From Gigantopelta aegis (lineage: Eukaryota; Mollusca; Gastropoda; Neomphalida; Peltospiridae): DNA of 64,000 nucleotides. Location: the NCBI RefSeq assembly GCF_016097555.1, contig NC_054701.1:37960492-38024491 (forward strand). Reading direction: 5' to 3'. The notes under the pieces were generated by a model that did no database searches, was not told the DNA's origin, and saw nothing but the letters and a program-made list of their open reading frames with translations. The position numbers and the translations under genes were made by a program. The first letter of the stretch is position 1. Every line of letters starts with the position of its first letter. Below, one piece after another: positions 33,635-46,300 of the stretch.

Positions 33635-33870
33635 ATAAAATGCTGTAATAATTTGTCAACTTGAGGGCCACCAGTCTTTCACCTGGTGTAATTGAATTGA
33701 TATCTGATCATCGAATAAGGGAATATATCGCCCAACCTTTTTAAAAAGATTATCGAAGCCATCAGTAGTTTTAAAAGCGAAACACCGGGAGGTGGGATCT
33801 TGGCGTTAGTTATGTCAGGGGGTCTGAACATGCATGGCACGAACTGCCTATGGGGATCCGTGAGTATGCT

Positions 33871-34622
33871 AGTAGTATGGGGGCCTGTTTGGGGCCACGA
33901 CCTACTTTCCGTGACCGTGATGACCTTGCCACGTGACCTGATCCTGACCTACTTAGACTGGCCTCGTCCTACTTACAGGACAGTGACTTTGGTGTGCAGG
34001 TGCGTATCACCCCTAGGCTTGACGAGGACAACGATCGCCCATAGTGAATAACTATTAAAGCCGTGTGTAATATCCGCCCACTCGGGAGTTATTTAGTAGG
34101 GTCGTGTGCAACGCCCCCGCCCTAACCCTAACCAAGGCTGGTCCCGACCCGTCGACTTAGTCCAGTCCGTGAGCTACATCATGTACATAGAAACGATGAA
34201 GAACTCAAACCAAACGAAATTATGACCACTGTCGACGACGTTTTTCAATGTCAAAAACTATGAACACGGTCTATATCATTATGTCATTTGTACATTTCGT
34301 AGCTCACGGACTGAATCAAATCGACGGGTCGGGACCAGCCTTGGTTGGGGTTAGGGCGGGGGCGTTGCACACGACCCTACTAAATAAGTCCGAATGGGCT
34401 GATATTACACACGGCTTTAACAGGGCCAAGGCCACGACAGGTATCCACTATGGGCGATCGTTGTCCTCGTCAAGCGTAGAGGTGACACGCACCTGTACAC
34501 CAAGGTCACTGTCCTCTAAATAGGACGGGGCCAGTCTAAGTAGGCCAGGGCCCGGTCACGTGGCAAGGTCATCAAGGTCAAGGAAAGTAGGTGATGGCCC
34601 CAAACAGGCCCCCATACTACTT
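33871..34622. repeat. Long inverted repeat, arms about 310-320 bp
   Basis: The left arm 33871-34177 (AGTAGTATGGGGGCCTGTTT ... GTCCGTGAGCTAC) pairs with the right arm 34299-34622 (GTAGCTCACGGACTGAATCA ... AACAGGCCCCCATACTAC). The 120-bp spacer holds no gene. Arms contain CCTGACCTACTTAGA and GTGTGCAACG motifs also present in the tandem region at 31800-32260, so the two repeats share ancestry. Confidence 0.88.
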
Positions 34623-34624
34623 GT

Positions 34625-35786
34625 GCTCTCTGGAAAATTTTCAAATATAGATTAATACAATGGTACTTTTTAGTGGTGATTTTGGACTATTTTAAGGGGT
34701 TTTTGTTGGGGGGGGGGGGTGTTTGTTGTCGTTGGGGGAGTTTTCTGGGGGGAGGATTGAGGGAAAAAGAGCTCATGGACCAACTTGTGGAAAGGGCAAC
34801 TCAATGAAAAAAATTAATAATAAAACAATAACACACAAAAATAAGAAAAAACAAAACAAACATGTTCATGTTAAAATACATTTCAAGATATCAAAAATGG
34901 TTTTGTGGATCCAGGAGTTGGTGAGGGGACGGGGAGGGGGAGGGGGAGGGGCTAATTTGCATGCTATTCTGGGAAGTGTTTTGAAATATAGATGGCTTGA
35001 AACGCAATTTTCTCACATCTGAATAACAAAATCGACATTTAAAAATGGTTTTCGACTAAAAAAATTCTTTGTATCACCTTTTTTTCAAATCTTTAAAATT
35101 TTATATCCCTTTTTAGCTCAGTTATGACGTTCGTCAGCGAAGTTTTTCTAATGCTGATTTGTGCGACATCCGACCGTTGTACAGTTTTGATTTAATATTT
35201 CTGACACAATGACCCTTTAATTTTTACCCTTCACAATCTAATAGATATTTTATAAATTTTAGACATTTGAATATTTATTACTTTATTACTTTTTAAATTT
35301 TAAATTTAAAGACTATTTTCACTAAGACCTTTGATTGGATGGTTTTGAAACTTAGTACTATAATTCTCTGAGGCAATCTTTACAAACTAATAGAGAAATA
35401 TTGTGGAATTTTTATTAAATTTTTTAAAATGTGTTTTTTCTTGTTGACACAAACTGTCGAATGAAAACAATTTTCACGTTTAGTTTTGATTTCTACCTAA
35501 AATAAACGGACATAACGGTTCTTAAAGCTCAACCATATGTAAATGTGGTTTTAAACTCAAGAAAATATACAATAATTTTTGTTATATATTATGGCTCTAT
35601 TATACACACTATTTTGTCCATAATCATAAATATTTTCCACAGATGGGGGTCAGTGGGTGGTCTTAGACCCCCATCCAATTGCCTGGGTTTTGATACCAAT
35701 GGTGCATACTTTCATCAACACGTAACTCCGACTAAATGTAACAAATTCACATTGTGCTTCTCTCTCATTGGTGATCACCAAATCTC
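34625..35786. other. Intergenic, no gene seen
   Basis: AT-rich, with a G homopolymer (34709-34720) and a GGGGA-rich stretch (34924-34951). No conserved coding or repeat signal. Confidence 0.5.
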
Positions 35787-37870
35787 CAGCAGCCTTGACT
35801 ATTAATGAAATCCCAGTCATGTAAAGCATGGGCACACAGGCGTAAATCAATGGCAGCCCTGCCTATTGATGGTATCCCAGTCATATAAAGCATCTGCACT
35901 CCTGCTTAAATAACCGGGAGTACCCATTAACAACATCCCAGTCATATAAAGCATAGGCACACAAGCTCAAATCACTGGCAGCCCTGCCTATTAATGACAT
36001 CTCAGTCATGTAAAGCATGGGCACACAGGCTTAATTTACCTGCAGCCCCGCCTATTAATGACATCTCAGTCATATAAAGCATGGGCACACAGGCTTAATT
36101 TACCTGCAGCCCCGCCTATTAATGACATCTCAGTCATGTGAAGCATGGGCACACAGGCTTAATTTACCTGCAGCCCCGCCTATTAATGACATCTCAGTCA
36201 TGTGAAGCATGGGCACACAGGCTTAATTTACCGGCAGCCCCGACTATTAATGACATCTCAGTCATGTGAAGCATGGGCACACAGGCTTAATTTACCTGCA
36301 GCCCTGCCTATTAATGACATCTCAGTCATGTGAAGCATGGGCACACAGGCTTAATTTACCGGCAGCCCTGCCTATTAATGACATCTCAGTCATATAAAGC
36401 ATGGGCACACAGGCTCAAATCACTGGCAGCCCTGCCTATTAATGACATCTCAGTCATGTAAAGCATGGACACACAGGCTGAATTTACCTGCAGCCCTGCC
36501 TATTAATGACATCTCAGTCATATAAAGCATGGGCACACAGGCTGAATTTACCTGCAGCCCTGCCTATTAATGACATCTCAGTCATATAAAGCATGGGCAC
36601 ACAGGCTGAATTTACCTAAGCATGGGCACACAGGCTTAATTTACCGGCAGCCCCGCCTATTAATGACATCTCAGTCATGTGAAGCATGGACACACAGGCT
36701 TAATTTACCGGCAGCCCCGCCTATTAATGACATCTCAGTCATGTGAAGCATGGACACACAGGCTTAATTTACCGGCAGCCCTGCCTATTAATGACATCTC
36801 AGTCATGTGAAGCATGGACACACAGGCTTAATTTACCGGCAGCCCCGCCTATTAATGACATCTCAGTCATGTGAAGCATGGGCACACAGGCTTAATTTAC
36901 CGGCAGCCCCGCCTATTAATGACATCTCAGTCATGTAAAGCATGGGCACACAGGCTTAATTTACCGGCAGCCCTGACTATTAATGACATCTCAGCCATGT
37001 AAAGCATGGGCACACAGGCTTAATTTACCGGCAGCCCCGCCTATTAATGACATCTCAGTCATGTAAAGCATGGACACACAGGATTAATTTACCGGCAGCC
37101 CTGACTATTAATGACATCTCAGCCATGTAAAGCATGGACACACAGGCTTAATTTACCGGCAGCCCTGCCTATTAATGACATCTCAGTCATATAAAGCATG
37201 GGCACACAGGCTCAAATCACTGGCAGCCCTGCCTATCAATGACATCTCAGTCATGTAAAGCATGGACACACAGGCTGAATTTACCTGCAGCCCTGCCTAT
37301 TAATGACATCTCAGTCATGTAAAGCATGGACACACAGGCTTAATTTACCGGCAGCCCCGACTATTAATGACATCTCAGCCATGTAAAGCATGGGCACACA
37401 GGCTTAATTTACCTGCAGCCCCGCCTATTAATGACATCTCAGTCATGTGAAGCATGGGCACACAGGCTTAATTTACCTGCAGCCCCGCCTATTAATGACA
37501 TCTCAGTCATGTGAAGCATGGACACACAGGCTTAATTTACCTGCAGCCCCGCCTATTAATGACATCTCAGTCATGTGAAGCATGGGCACACAGGCTTAAT
37601 TTACCGGCAGCCCCGACTATTAATGACATCTCAGATATGTAAAACATGGGCACACAGGCTTAAATCACTGGCAGCCTTGAATATTAATGGAATCCCAATC
37701 ATGGACACACAGGCTTAAATCACCAGTAGCCCTGAATGTTACCGACATCCCAAAGTAAGGCCCAGTCATATAAAAGCATGGGCACAGAGGCTTAAATCAC
37801 TGACAGTCCTGTCTACAGATGGCATACCAGTCATGCAAAGCATTGCCACACCGGTTTAAATCACCCTCAA
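35787..37870 (+). repeat. 64-bp minisatellite, about 32 units
   Basis: The unit contains CCTATTAATGACATCTCAGT, CATGTGAAGCATGGGCACAC and AGGCTTAATTTACC; successive CCTATTAATG starts are 64 bp apart (36051, 36115). Units in the middle (36000-37640) are almost identical and fall into variants (GTGAAG or GTAAAG; GGGCAC or GGACAC; TACCTG or TACCGG). Units at both edges are clearly diverged. One unit is cut short near 36615. There are no spacers, so it is not a CRISPR array. Confidence 0.95.
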
Positions 37871-40376
37871 CTAATTTAGCAGGCATCGAAATAAGCATTG
37901 TGTCTGGTAACCCATTTACAGGTTACCACAAAATATAGCCTGGTAACCTATAGGTTAGAATTGAATTCCTGTTACTATACTACTTTTAATGCCCTTACAT
38001 GTGTGCCAGATGATTATTTTAGTAGACATGTATTTATGATTCATTCTTTTTTTATCACTGTTCTTAATGCATTACATGTAATTCTTTTACAAGTATGTGA
38101 CTCATATTTAATAACTAAACTATTGAATAAATAAATTAATGAAAAGAAAAGTTTTTTTTTTTCTCTTCTCTTATTTTATCATACAACAATAAAAGATAAT
38201 AATAATTCTGAAATTGTATCGGTGCACAAGAACATCGGTACAAGAAAAGAAATCCGGAAGTAAATTTATCTAGTAGGCGCTGCTTAAACGCGGATTGCCA
38301 AAATAGCTTGCAATTGCACAAGTGCACATGAACATCGGTGCAATTTCGTACAAGAAAATGAAACGCGGAAGTAAATTCATCTAGTGGACGCTACTTAAAC
38401 TTGGAATAACTATAATTGCTTGCAATTGCACAAGTGCCGCGAACATCGATGCAATTCCTTACAAGAAAATGAAACGTGGAAGTACGGAATGTATTACCTG
38501 TTTTACGTTCGGAAACGAAACTACCGTTCATTGAAATTTGTGTTGAGAACGAAACACCGTTCTTGACTTTTCTTACATGTGGTAAACTCCCGGTAACCTG
38601 AACGACCGTTCTTGACTTATGTATAAATAACATAAAACATTATTACATCTAATGAGTTATAATTGTTTCAAGGTACATAATTGTCACATGTGTTTATGAT
38701 ACAAAATTTCCATAAATACAGAAAGAATCACATAGACAGGTGTTGTGCTAACACACATGAAATTAATTGAAATAAATGGCCATAAATGCAATAAACAAAT
38801 TCCAGCATACATAGTGTTACTTTGGAAAATCTACATTATCAGATAATTTCTGGAACTGTTTTCACATAACAACTCAACACAGAATAAATACAAACAAACA
38901 GAAAGTATCTGAGCAAAATCTTAAAACATTGCAATGCCATATGTACTTGTACTGTTACAAACACAGGGTATAAAATTTGAATTTTTCAGACTTCTAAAGA
39001 CAGCGCCGACTTTGTATCGACTGTGATGCTGATTTCAAAAGCATACATTGTATCTTTCTCACACTGGTAATGTAGGCTTATTTTCTTTTTTAAAAACTCA
39101 GTGATAATTGTTTTTTACAGATTTTCTGCCAAACGATTACAGATTTTGCATGAAAGATCTGTCATTTGTTGATTTCATGCCCTGAACACCTAATAAATGG
39201 AAGTAAAAATGAATATATGAACCGCACACACCCGTATGTACAAACATATGTATATATTTTTATTATTGTAAATAAATATTATCATCAAATCTGTTTAAAA
39301 GAACCATCAGATGATATAGTTTGTCGTGGCATGCATTTTTATGTCATGATAATAATAAAAAAACTTGAATTTTACCAGAGAAAAAGGAAGATTAAAGAAG
39401 ATTTTAACAATTGTTGACACGGTTGTCCTCTACACTGACAAAATTAACTATCTTTTGGATCAAATATACAGAGTAGTAATTTTTTTTTTTTTTTTAAACC
39501 ATGCTTTTAGTGATATATACAATAAAATGACATCAAAAGTTCTATATCAAACTTATATGGCCATTAAATAGAATTCATATATGGTTGAACACAAATTGGA
39601 TTTCAAAGTCAAAACAGACCACACTTTGATTATTGCTTCTCAAGAACAAGTCCTGGAACATTTTGTTCAGTAGTGTGTTGTGTTACAGAGATCGCTACAC
39701 AATTCTAAAATGTTAAAATTGTAGCTGCCAATCAATTTTAAAACTGATGAGTAACTGATGTGATTCAAAATACTGAAAACAAAATGTTCCCTGCAAATAA
39801 GCAAGCTGGAAACAATGTTTTGCTTCTCTGGAATCAGTAGAATATTGAAGGTGGGTTCAAATTCACAATCTGGTGAAGACCGAACACATGCTACCTTCAT
39901 AAGCATTTGATACTGAGGATGGGGCAAATTCTTGAATTCTGGCAAAAAATACAGAGTTATGCAGGCAAAATTATCTTGCCTGAAATCTTTTAAGCATGTA
40001 TTTCTATCATTCTACCCACAATATTAGCTGTTATCCATGTAAAAAATGCGTAGTGATTTTTTTTTTACTACCCTATATAGCTGTTTGGCATGAATAATGT
40101 TTGTTATCCAGATTCAGGCATTTTTGTTTAGTTCGGGCAAAAATCAGCCTGTCCCACTACAAAAATGAGCCTGTATGCCTGTTTACCATACGAATCTTGT
40201 AATTTCTTGCACTCTGAAATGGGATTTACTTCATTTAAAACTGACTGACAGGTAAAGTTCCAGTCGTCCTTTGAACCCATCACTGCAAGGATAGTGGAGA
40301 ACACACAAGCAGCAGACATCATTGAGCATGTTTCTGTAAGTAGAGCTGTAGGGGCACACTGTCCACACCAGTGACA
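37871..40376. other. 3' flank of the SGF29 gene
   Basis: It contains a three-unit tandem repeat at 38220-38490 (about 100-110 bp units with AAGAACATCGGT, ACAAGAAAATGAAACG and CTTGCAATTGCACAAGTG) and a T tract near 39480. 39960-40170 matches 58440-58650 (ATCATTCTACCCACAATATT, TTATCCATGTAAAAA and AGGCATTTTTGTTTAG-like blocks), so it is an interspersed repeat. The SGF29 3' UTR extends into this part from 40376 downward; I could not fix the polyadenylation site. Confidence 0.55.
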
Positions 40377-43300
40377 TTATCTCTTCTTGTCCTCCTTGCA
40401 CACAATGATGTATCTCTGCGCCACCATCAGAGGAGGTGAGTACCCATCTGGGTAAGACGTGTCTTCAAACAGCACCGAGTAGTCATCCTGTGGCTGTCAA
40501 CAACACAAATATATTAAAAAGTAATAACACAAAAAAGAGAGAAATGAATGAACGCTTTAATACAATGAAATTTAAATAACACAGAAAAAGTATGCATCAA
40601 ATGGCTGCAATGGAAGAAGAAAAAGAAAATTAGTTTTAAAAAAAAAAAAATACTACTGTATATTGCCGTGTATTAGCCGACTCCTTGTATAAGCCGACCT
40701 CTTAGTTTGACCCTAAATATCAAGTATAAAATCATCGGCCTCATGTATAAGCCGAAGTCATCTTTTGTCCAGTTGTACATTGTATTGGTTTCAATAATAC
40801 TGTCAACAGACAGACTTGTGCTTTTCTTTTTCATTGTATTTTTTCCCATTTAATTATTACAGACACGGTAATCGTCATCGCAATGCTAATGTCTTCCATG
40901 CCATGCAAAAATAATTTAGCACCGATAAATCATAACAGGAAAATAAACAATTCAAGCTGTAACAACATATCACTGCACATAAGTAATTAAATTATTCACT
41001 GGACAGCAAATAATAAACTCATTAAGGCATGTTTAATCTCCGTTTTCCCCTCCACACAGAAAAACGATTCTGTGGTCCAGGGCTGTTGTTTACACAAAAT
41101 TGTGTAATCCAATCAAATAAGAGATTACAAAATAGACAGAGGTGTCAAACAAAGATGGCGGAACACGTTTTTACCATTAAAATGACAATAAAACAAGTAA
41201 TTTTTATTATTATTCATCAAACTATTAATGCATTCAAGAACAAAAAACTACATAATATTGCATGATGGAGTGTATTATTTACATTGTGCACAAATTATTG
41301 TTACATAAGCTGTGAAAGGCTCTACGGGTCTGATCAAAATTTGTAAGTCGGGGTTGGGAGTGTTTTCGATCGGAATTTTATGAATTTGTTGCCTCTGTGT
41401 ATAAGCCAACTCTCTTCTTTTGGAAAGTATTTCTAGACTTCAAAAGTCGGCTAATACACGGCAATATACGGTAGTTCTTCCCATCCTCCATGAATATTGT
41501 TTTTTGGGTTTCGTAAATAATTTCAGTTTAATCTGCTAGAAGAAGAAAAGCAAATTTAGAAAATAATCCACTCAGAAATAAATAAGTTGTAATACAAGTA
41601 TACTGCAGTAGAACAAAAAGACGTTTTCTGATGGAAAGGACTAGATGCTTTAGAAAGCTTCACAGTAATAAAAAAATATATATATAATGAAAAAATAATT
41701 GATTAATCTTACCCCGGCTGGTGATTCATCGACAAGAGCTCGATAAAAACATGTAGTTTGTGGATATAGAGCTAGAACAAGCTGGAAAAAAATAATAATA
41801 TCAAAACAAGTATTACTTTTGTCCTCTAATTTATAAGGAAAAAAAAGCAATACACAAACGTGAGTAAATACTTTGCTTTTGTTAACCTAAGTATTTCATT
41901 TGTTACACAAATGGAAGATTTTGTGAGTTAATTAATAAAAGGATTCAATATTAAACGAATGGGGAAGGAAAAGGACTACACTAATTTGGAGGTCAGTGTA
42001 TACAATGAAAAGAAATGAAGTCTCTAAATTAGTCGATAGGTTTGACCTTGGTAATCTACAAACTAGAATAATATAAATAAAACTGTAGGATGGGACTCAC
42101 AATGGTTATACTAATGAAACTAACATACTGTTCTCTTAGAAAATAATGCTTCACTGTAGAGTGTGACTCACAATGGTTATAATAATGAAACCAACATACT
42201 GTTCTCTTAGGAAATAATGCTTCACTGTAGGGTGTGTCTCATAATGGTTATAATAATGAAACCAACATACTGTTCTCTTAGGAAATAATGCTTCACTGTA
42301 GGGTGTGTCTCATAATGGTTATAATAATGAAACCAACATACTGTTCTCTTAGAAAATAATGCTTCACTGTAGAGTGTGACTCACAATGGTTATAATAATG
42401 AAACCAACATACTGTTCTCTTAGGAAATAATGCTTCACTGTAGGGTGTGTCTCATAATGGTTATAATAATGAAACCAACATACTGTTCTCTTAGAAAATA
42501 ATGCTTCACTGTAGGATGTGGCTCATAATGGTTATAATAATGAAACCAACATACTGTGCTCTTAGGAAATAATGCTTCACTGTAGGGTGTGGCTCATAAT
42601 GGTTATAATAATGAAACCAACATACTGTTCCCTTAGGAAATGATGCTTCACTGTAGGGTGTGACTCATAATGGTTATAATAATGAAACCAACATACTGTT
42701 CCCTTAGGAAATAATGCTTCGGGGTCGGTTTCAGGATTAGCTTTCCAGATCGGCAGTGGAACAATCCGCCGCCGGTTTATTGTGTGGCGTCTGAAATATA
42801 AATATGTAACTATCATAAAATCAAATAAAACAGTTAACTATACAGTTTTAAGTTTTAACTCGCATTTTTTCTTTTTTTAAATGAAGATTTACACAAGTAC
42901 CAGGTCGGTAAATATCAACCATAACTCGAAACAAGAACAGGAAATTTAATAATATCCTTTCAAAATGTTTCACTACCTTTAAGAGCAGCAAATTATTTGT
43001 CAAACAAGGGGAAAGATTTCAAAAAGAAAAGAAAATCATAGATGAAAATGACAATGGATCAGAAATTTTGCAAGGTCTTGAAAAGTAGAAGGTACCACGT
43101 CATTAAGTTAAAACATATTAACCACCACTCCAAACAAGAATAGGAAATATAACAATAACAACACTTTATTACATACCTATTCAATCTTATTATAGCGATA
43201 AAGACACTTTAAAACTGTGTGATAAACGTATTTCGTATTGCACATATATGCGATCTGGACCGGTACTTTTAAACGGGGAATTCCTTTTTATTTTTACTGC

Positions 43301-46300
43301 AGTTAGAGCCTTTTATTTACTGACGTCATACATGATTTACAAATTACATCACATCGTATTTGAAACATTACACAAGGCTGCCAAAGAGTACGATTCTTAA
43401 TGTTAAGCAAATCCATGAAAGGAGTTTCGATAATAGATTTAACAAAGTGTTGTTACGACGTTAAATTAGGAAATGTTTTTGTAAAACATAAAAGAAGGCA
43501 TGTAATAAATACAGAACTTCACATACGTTGTTTTCGCTTCCTATTTATTGCACTCATTTATTTTGCGAAAGAACATACTACTTGACTGCTACGCAGTCTT
43601 GTGGTATATATTCTTTCGCAAAATAAACTTGTGCAATAAATAGGAAGCAAAAACAATGTATGTGAAGTTCTGTAGATATATCACCTGGTTTAACCATGCT
43701 ATAAAAAATTTTCAAAAATTAAAAATCAGGGAAGAAAATTACTTGAAAAATAAATAAATCAAGAAACATTACAGGGTCTTGAAAAGCTCACAGTAAATGA
43801 GTTTTTTTCATTAAAGAAGACAAAAAATTTCAGGTAGCAATAAAATCTGGAATTCCATAAAAATCCATAGATTTTTTTATCTCTGACAAAAGAGTAACTT
43901 CACAAACAACTTACTCTTTTCCCTCCTCGGCATCTATGTCGTCAACTTCATATTTGTTCGTTGTTGGATTAAAGGAAACCACCTCGGCCAATATCCAGTT
44001 TTCTTCGCCGTCCTGACCTTTAACCCTTGCAGCCACTTTGTCTCCAGCTTTAGCAACATAGTTGTTGTCTGCTGGCACTGCTCCACATAACGGCGGCAGG
44101 CTGTGGACAACAAACACAATAACAGTCCAACTTATACTTCCTGTTGTTGTTTTCAAACTTGATAAACCAAGCCAAGCTAATTCTACATGATAAGAATTAT
44201 GCATGGCAATCATATTGTGTAGGAATCTTTATATTCTTTTTTATGAACATGCATATACTTTTAAATTGACATATACTTATAATATCAATGGGTAATAAAC
44301 AAAACTGGGTATGTTCAAAATCATGATTTTCAGAATTTTCTATCTCTTCAAATTACATAATGATGAACATTAACAGAATCAGTTATGTCCACTCGGTATG
44401 AAAATAAAAATATTCCATTATTTAAAAAAAAAAAAAAATATTGTTAATTTAGGGAGGGGATACATGCATATAATATGAGAGATGGAATGTTATATTATTT
44501 TGATCAATAAAATAATTGCTTTCTTTTCAGATCTTTCACAAAAAAAAAGTAACAATAAAACTTGTTAATCTAAAAACAATTACTGGTTGTCAGCCCTTGA
44601 TATGTACATTTTTTTTAAAAAGAGCTGAGAAAAATAATATTTATGTTGAAATTTTACCAATTATCGGCATACACCAATCAATCAAATTTCGATTATACAA
44701 TCGGTTAGAATTATATGAACTTAAAATGGATTTGGATTGTTAGAATCATTTACCTATTGAGGTATTCACTAGGATAGACCATACAAATCACTGACTTTTC
44801 CTCTAGTACCTGTTCAGTCTCTGGGTTTTTTACATACACTTGACAATAAGCCCATCCATATTTCTATCCTTAAAGCAGAAGACTCCTTGGAAGATTTAAG
44901 ACTGTTGGGATGTCTGGGGGTTTTTTTTCAAATTTATTTACTTTATTATAGTCGGTCAACAATACACCATAACTGAACATACCTTTCTCCTGGCTTGCTC
45001 ACCCACAATGGCAGAGTGACGGCATTCTGTTGTAGAAGGTTCATAAGAACACCTCTTCGCATTATTTGCTTAGGCCGGTCAGAATCTCCTGTGATAAAAT
45101 ACATCAAACATTTTAATATAACGATTTACTTAAATTTCGGTAACCGGTTATAAAAAAAACCTGAACTACAGTTCAAAGCAGCACCGGTGACTTGAAAACA
45201 GAAAGGAAATCTGCATTCAATATTAACATATAATGTAATAATACACTTTAAGCTAAATATACTGAAATATCTTATTTCATTTTTGTTCTTGTATTTTATC
45301 ACATAAATGCATACCATCTAGCACTAACCTGGAAAAGAATAACCTAGTGCACGACTGTCACCTCAGTTTGTGACACAGTAAAAAGAACATAAATGTTTTG
45401 TCCCAAAAGAAACTCACTGCTGGTTATGTTTAAATTATATGTGATTTTAAACTCCAGTACACTACTTGGAAATATTTGCTAGCAATGTTTATAATAAAAA
45501 GTGTCCTTAATCTTTTTCATACACTTTGTCTAACTGTAAAACATAAAATAACTTTAGAGACGAGCCCGATGTTTACAGAACAAATATACAGTAAGCACCA
45601 TTACCAAATCTTCTGTTTTGTGAAGCTCCTTTGATTTCACCAATCTTGTCCAGAGCCTTTCGTAATAATCTACAATTTTTCAAATAAAATGTGCATTAAA
45701 TAAATACATTGCAACATAAATTTATCAATGTCCATTAAAATAATAAATGCAGTACTTAGTATCCATTTAAAGTATTACCACCAAATCATTGACTTATTGG
45801 TTACAATAAAGTTAGTAAAGGAAAGAAATTGTTATTAAAAGTAGGTGTCTAAGAGTTGAAGTTTGTGAATACCATCTTTAGGTTAGGCAAAAAACAAAAG
45901 TCACTTCATAAAACCTAACTCTTAGGATTATGGAAATGATGTTCTAACTTTAATGACTGTCCAAAAATAGCTTGTACAAAAGCTGCTAATTTAGCTGGTT
46001 TCTGTGCTTCAATGAATCCCAGATTTCAGATTTTGGATAGGAAGCATAAGGTTATGAGATTGAATCCCAATATACTTATATTGTAACACAATTATGATTC
46101 CAGGAAAATCCAAAACAATATTCAATGCCTGGATAATTAACAGGTACATGTATTATAATGGGTTACAGCATTGATCCCCCATTAACATTTTCACTATTTC
46201 AATTAGTGTTTAATGCTATATAATAAAGGTTATCGTAAATGCTATGTCTGAGGAACACTGCATATAAAGAAGGAAATGTTTTATTTAACAACGTACTCAA

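Noticed and set aside
35787-37870. CRISPR-like array
   Set aside because: The 64-bp units follow each other without unique spacers, in an animal genome; it is a minisatellite.
39667-39945. 92-codon minus-strand frame downstream of SGF29
   Set aside because: No motif, no matching splice signals and typical chance length; treated as SGF29 3' flank.
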